A stretch of DNA of 64,000 nucleotides from Akkermansia muciniphila (GTDB taxonomy: Bacteria; Verrucomicrobiota; Verrucomicrobiia; Verrucomicrobiales; Akkermansiaceae), in contig CAMDCV010000001.1 in the NCBI GenBank assembly GCA_945890645.1, positions 162,900 to 226,899 on the forward strand, in the 5' to 3' direction. The translations under genes and the position numbers were made by a program. The first letter of the stretch is position 1. Each line of letters begins with the position of its first letter. The notes under the pieces were generated by a model. The model searched no databases, was not told the origin of the DNA, and saw only the letters and a program-made list of their open reading frames with translations. Positions 62,649 to 64,000 of this stretch are shown here, one piece after another.

Positions 62649-63840
62649 TGGAGTCGTCCTTCGGTATGAGAATTTGAACGGCGGAATGCTTGGCCAATTC
62701 AATAAATTCCGCGGGTTTAGTGACGCTGGTAGAGGCAATTTTGATGTCTTCCGATTCGCTCTTCTTGTAACTTTCGATGAATCGATTCAGTGCAGCACTC
62801 TTGATCGCATAACTGACGTTCTGGGCAGATCGGCCGTCCGATGTGTTATCGAGTCGCAACGTAATCACTCCAACTACCCACCCTGTATCATTGTCCACTA
62901 GAGCGCCTCCGGAGTTTCCGGGCTGCACGGGAACAGAAACTTGATAAAAATTTTTGTCATCACCCATCCCTGCGAGAGCGCTCACTTTTCCATCCGTGTA
63001 TTTGGGTTCGACACCCTGCAATATCGGGTTGGGAAAACCAATGGTGAAAACGGGGCGTCCGAGACCTAACTCGATTTCACCTTTTGAGATCGGCAAGCAT
63101 TTGGGTGCCTTTGCTTCAACTTTGAGGAGCGCCAAATCGAATTCTTCATCCGTCTTCATGACTTTGGCGCGATGAGTGCTGCCATCGCTCATGCGAATAT
63201 CGACCAATTTGGCATCGCCAACGACATGCCGATTCGAGACCATCCAGCCATCGGCAGTAATGAAAAAACCAGTACCAAAGGACTTATATTGTTTCAAAAA
63301 GGCCATGGGCCCTTGGTTGTTTTTGTCGGCAAAGGTAAAATCACCGGATTTGTTCACAAAGGGTTTCAGCACTGGATTATTCTTCATTCTCTCAACCAGA
63401 AGTTCTTGCGCCTCATCCTCTGATCGAGGCATAGACTGCATCACCTCTTCCAGTTCCACTAATAGCTGATATCCCGCGTCTTGGTCACCATCGAAAAATT
63501 TTTGCCCATAAATTTCTGCGAGAGCGTCTCTCTCGCGTCTTTGTTCTTCCTCAAATGCCTTCTGTTCTTCTTTCGCTGCTTCGATGGAGTGCGCAACAGA
63601 ATCGGCACTTGCCTCTAGGAATTCTTTGGCTTTTTCTTCCACTTCTTTACGGCGCTCAGCTTGTAATTCTTTGTTAGTTTTGGGGGCGACTTGGGCCGTT
63701 TGTGTTGTTCCTGATTTGTTAGAGTTGATGATTACGAGAGTAACGCACACGATGACAAGTGCAGCGATAGAACCAATGATAATAGGAATTGTTTTATCCG
63801 TTGATTTGGCGGGGAGGGGTGTTTGATTGTATGAAGGCAC
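62632..63840 (-). CDS. HtrA-like membrane-anchored trypsin protease without PDZ
   Basis: A 402-residue protein. The start is GTG at 63840. One helix follows (IPIIIGSIAALVIVCVTLVII), then a long charged coiled coil (about 55-130; ELQAERRKEVEEKAKEFLEA ... EEQRRERDALAEI). A trypsin-like domain then carries the catalytic triad: His in VSNRHVVGD, Asp in EFDLALLKV and Ser in QPGNSGGAL. No PDZ domain follows, unlike DegP/DegS. It probably acts in the periplasm on misfolded or signalling proteins. The 160 bp upstream to the window edge hold only an 8-bp palindrome (63862-63891) and a second palindrome near 63978-63998. Confidence 0.88.
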   Translation of the reverse strand: MPSYNQTPLPAKSTDKTIPIIIGSIAALVIVCVTLVIINSNKSGTTQTAQVAPKTNKELQAERRKEVEEKAKEFLEASADSVAHSIEAAKEEQKAFEEEQRRERDALAEIYGQKFFDGDQDAGYQLLVELEEVMQSMPRSEDEAQELLVERMKNNPVLKPFVNKSGDFTFADKNNQGPMAFLKQYKSFGTGFFITADGWMVSNRHVVGDAKLVDIRMSDGSTHRAKVMKTDEEFDLALLKVEAKAPKCLPISKGEIELGLGRPVFTIGFPNPILQGVEPKYTDGKVSALAGMGDDKNFYQVSVPVQPGNSGGALVDNDTGWVVGVITLRLDNTSDGRSAQNVSYAIKSAALNRFIESYKKSESEDIKIASTSVTKPAEFIELAKHSAVQILIPKDDSTKDEE

Positions 63841-64000
63841 ACCTGGGCGCCACGTAAGGCTTGCTGAAAAAGTTTAAAACCGATTTCAGCATAGTGAGCA
63901 ATTTAGATTTTTCTGGCTCTGCGGCCTGGGTGACGTTGATGGAAATGATTCGTGTGCATACTCTTTCTTTGCTTGGGCGCTGGGTGGCATCGCCCAGCTG

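Noticed and set aside
1..64000. Apparent abundance of GTTAG/CTAAC, often as TTA-G leucine codons
   Set aside because: A rough expectation from base composition is about a hundred copies on both strands, and I counted fewer than that by eye. There is no support for an uptake-type signal.
63930..64000. Possible plus-strand gene starting at the right edge
   Set aside because: Only about 20 codons are visible, no recognisable motif, and a palindrome overlaps it.

Overview
The window most resembles a chromosomal segment of a Verrucomicrobiota bacterium. This is inferred from gene content only; no rRNA or other species marker is present. Supporting features are a very large secreted DUF1800-type multidomain protein, SHD1-like and BspA-type leucine-rich secreted proteins, a pseudopilin-like protein of a kind common in that phylum, a secreted HEWGTFT protein, a BlaI/M56 pair, and a caa3/aa3-type oxidase operon with small extra membrane proteins. 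Base composition is moderate, slightly GC-rich. Most leaders lack a Shine-Dalgarno sequence.

Layout. 1-3.7 kb: a 3'-truncated secreted DUF1800 protein (minus strand, GTG start) that is open through the window edge. 3.8-6.4 kb: tsaD with a pRiA4b ORF-3-like partner, and a divergently transcribed, diverged dihydropteroate-synthase paralogue. 6.4-9.6 kb: a persulfide/sulfite detoxification unit (ArsR repressor, YgaP-like rhodanese, CstB-like persulfide dioxygenase-rhodanese, TauE/SafE exporter). 9.6-17.4 kb: housekeeping genes (serA, PerM-like permease, ispF, ftsH, ABC exporter). 17.5-20.3 kb: an AT-richer accessory patch of secreted or membrane-anchored proteins, with two REP-like palindromes. 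20.3-23.6 kb: 2-oxoacid dehydrogenase E1 alpha, E1 beta and E2 in one operon, with no E3 in view. 23.6-31.2 kb: redoxin-like protein, zinc peptidase, STR2-like cystathionine gamma-synthase, valS, and a small-protein/nucleotidyltransferase pair. 31.3-36.2 kb: M56 peptidase/BlaI, mazG, GNAT, and two TPM-domain proteins. 36.2-43.7 kb: a methyltransferase, a secreted HEWGTFT protein divergent from a two-component system, SDR, lipid kinase and SanA-like genes. 43.8-49.8 kb: an HNH endonuclease and the cytochrome oxidase operon, whose subunit III carries a large hydrophilic insertion. 49.8-53.1 kb: a retropepsin / 7TM-transglutaminase / ATP-grasp trio. 53.1-64 kb: M16 protease, tRNA-Leu(CAG), AspT-like transporter, folP, a cyclase-repeat protein, HU-like protein, RNase HIII, and an HtrA-like protease.

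How the genes work together. The clearest functional units are sulfane-sulfur oxidation and export (6.4-9.6 kb), pyruvate or branched-chain oxoacid oxidation (20.3-23.6 kb), terminal respiration (44.6-49.8 kb), and the peptide-ligase trio (49.8-53.1 kb). Between the two-component system and the divergent secreted protein there are two mirrored copies of a TTTACA-N5-TTTACA direct repeat. These are spaced like OmpR/PhoB-family binding sites and suggest autoregulation plus control of the secreted protein.

No gap between genes exceeds 300 bases. The largest (27356-27585, 58822-59052, 62043-62273) are noted under their neighbours. I see no CRISPR array, rRNA, intact insertion sequence or prophage.
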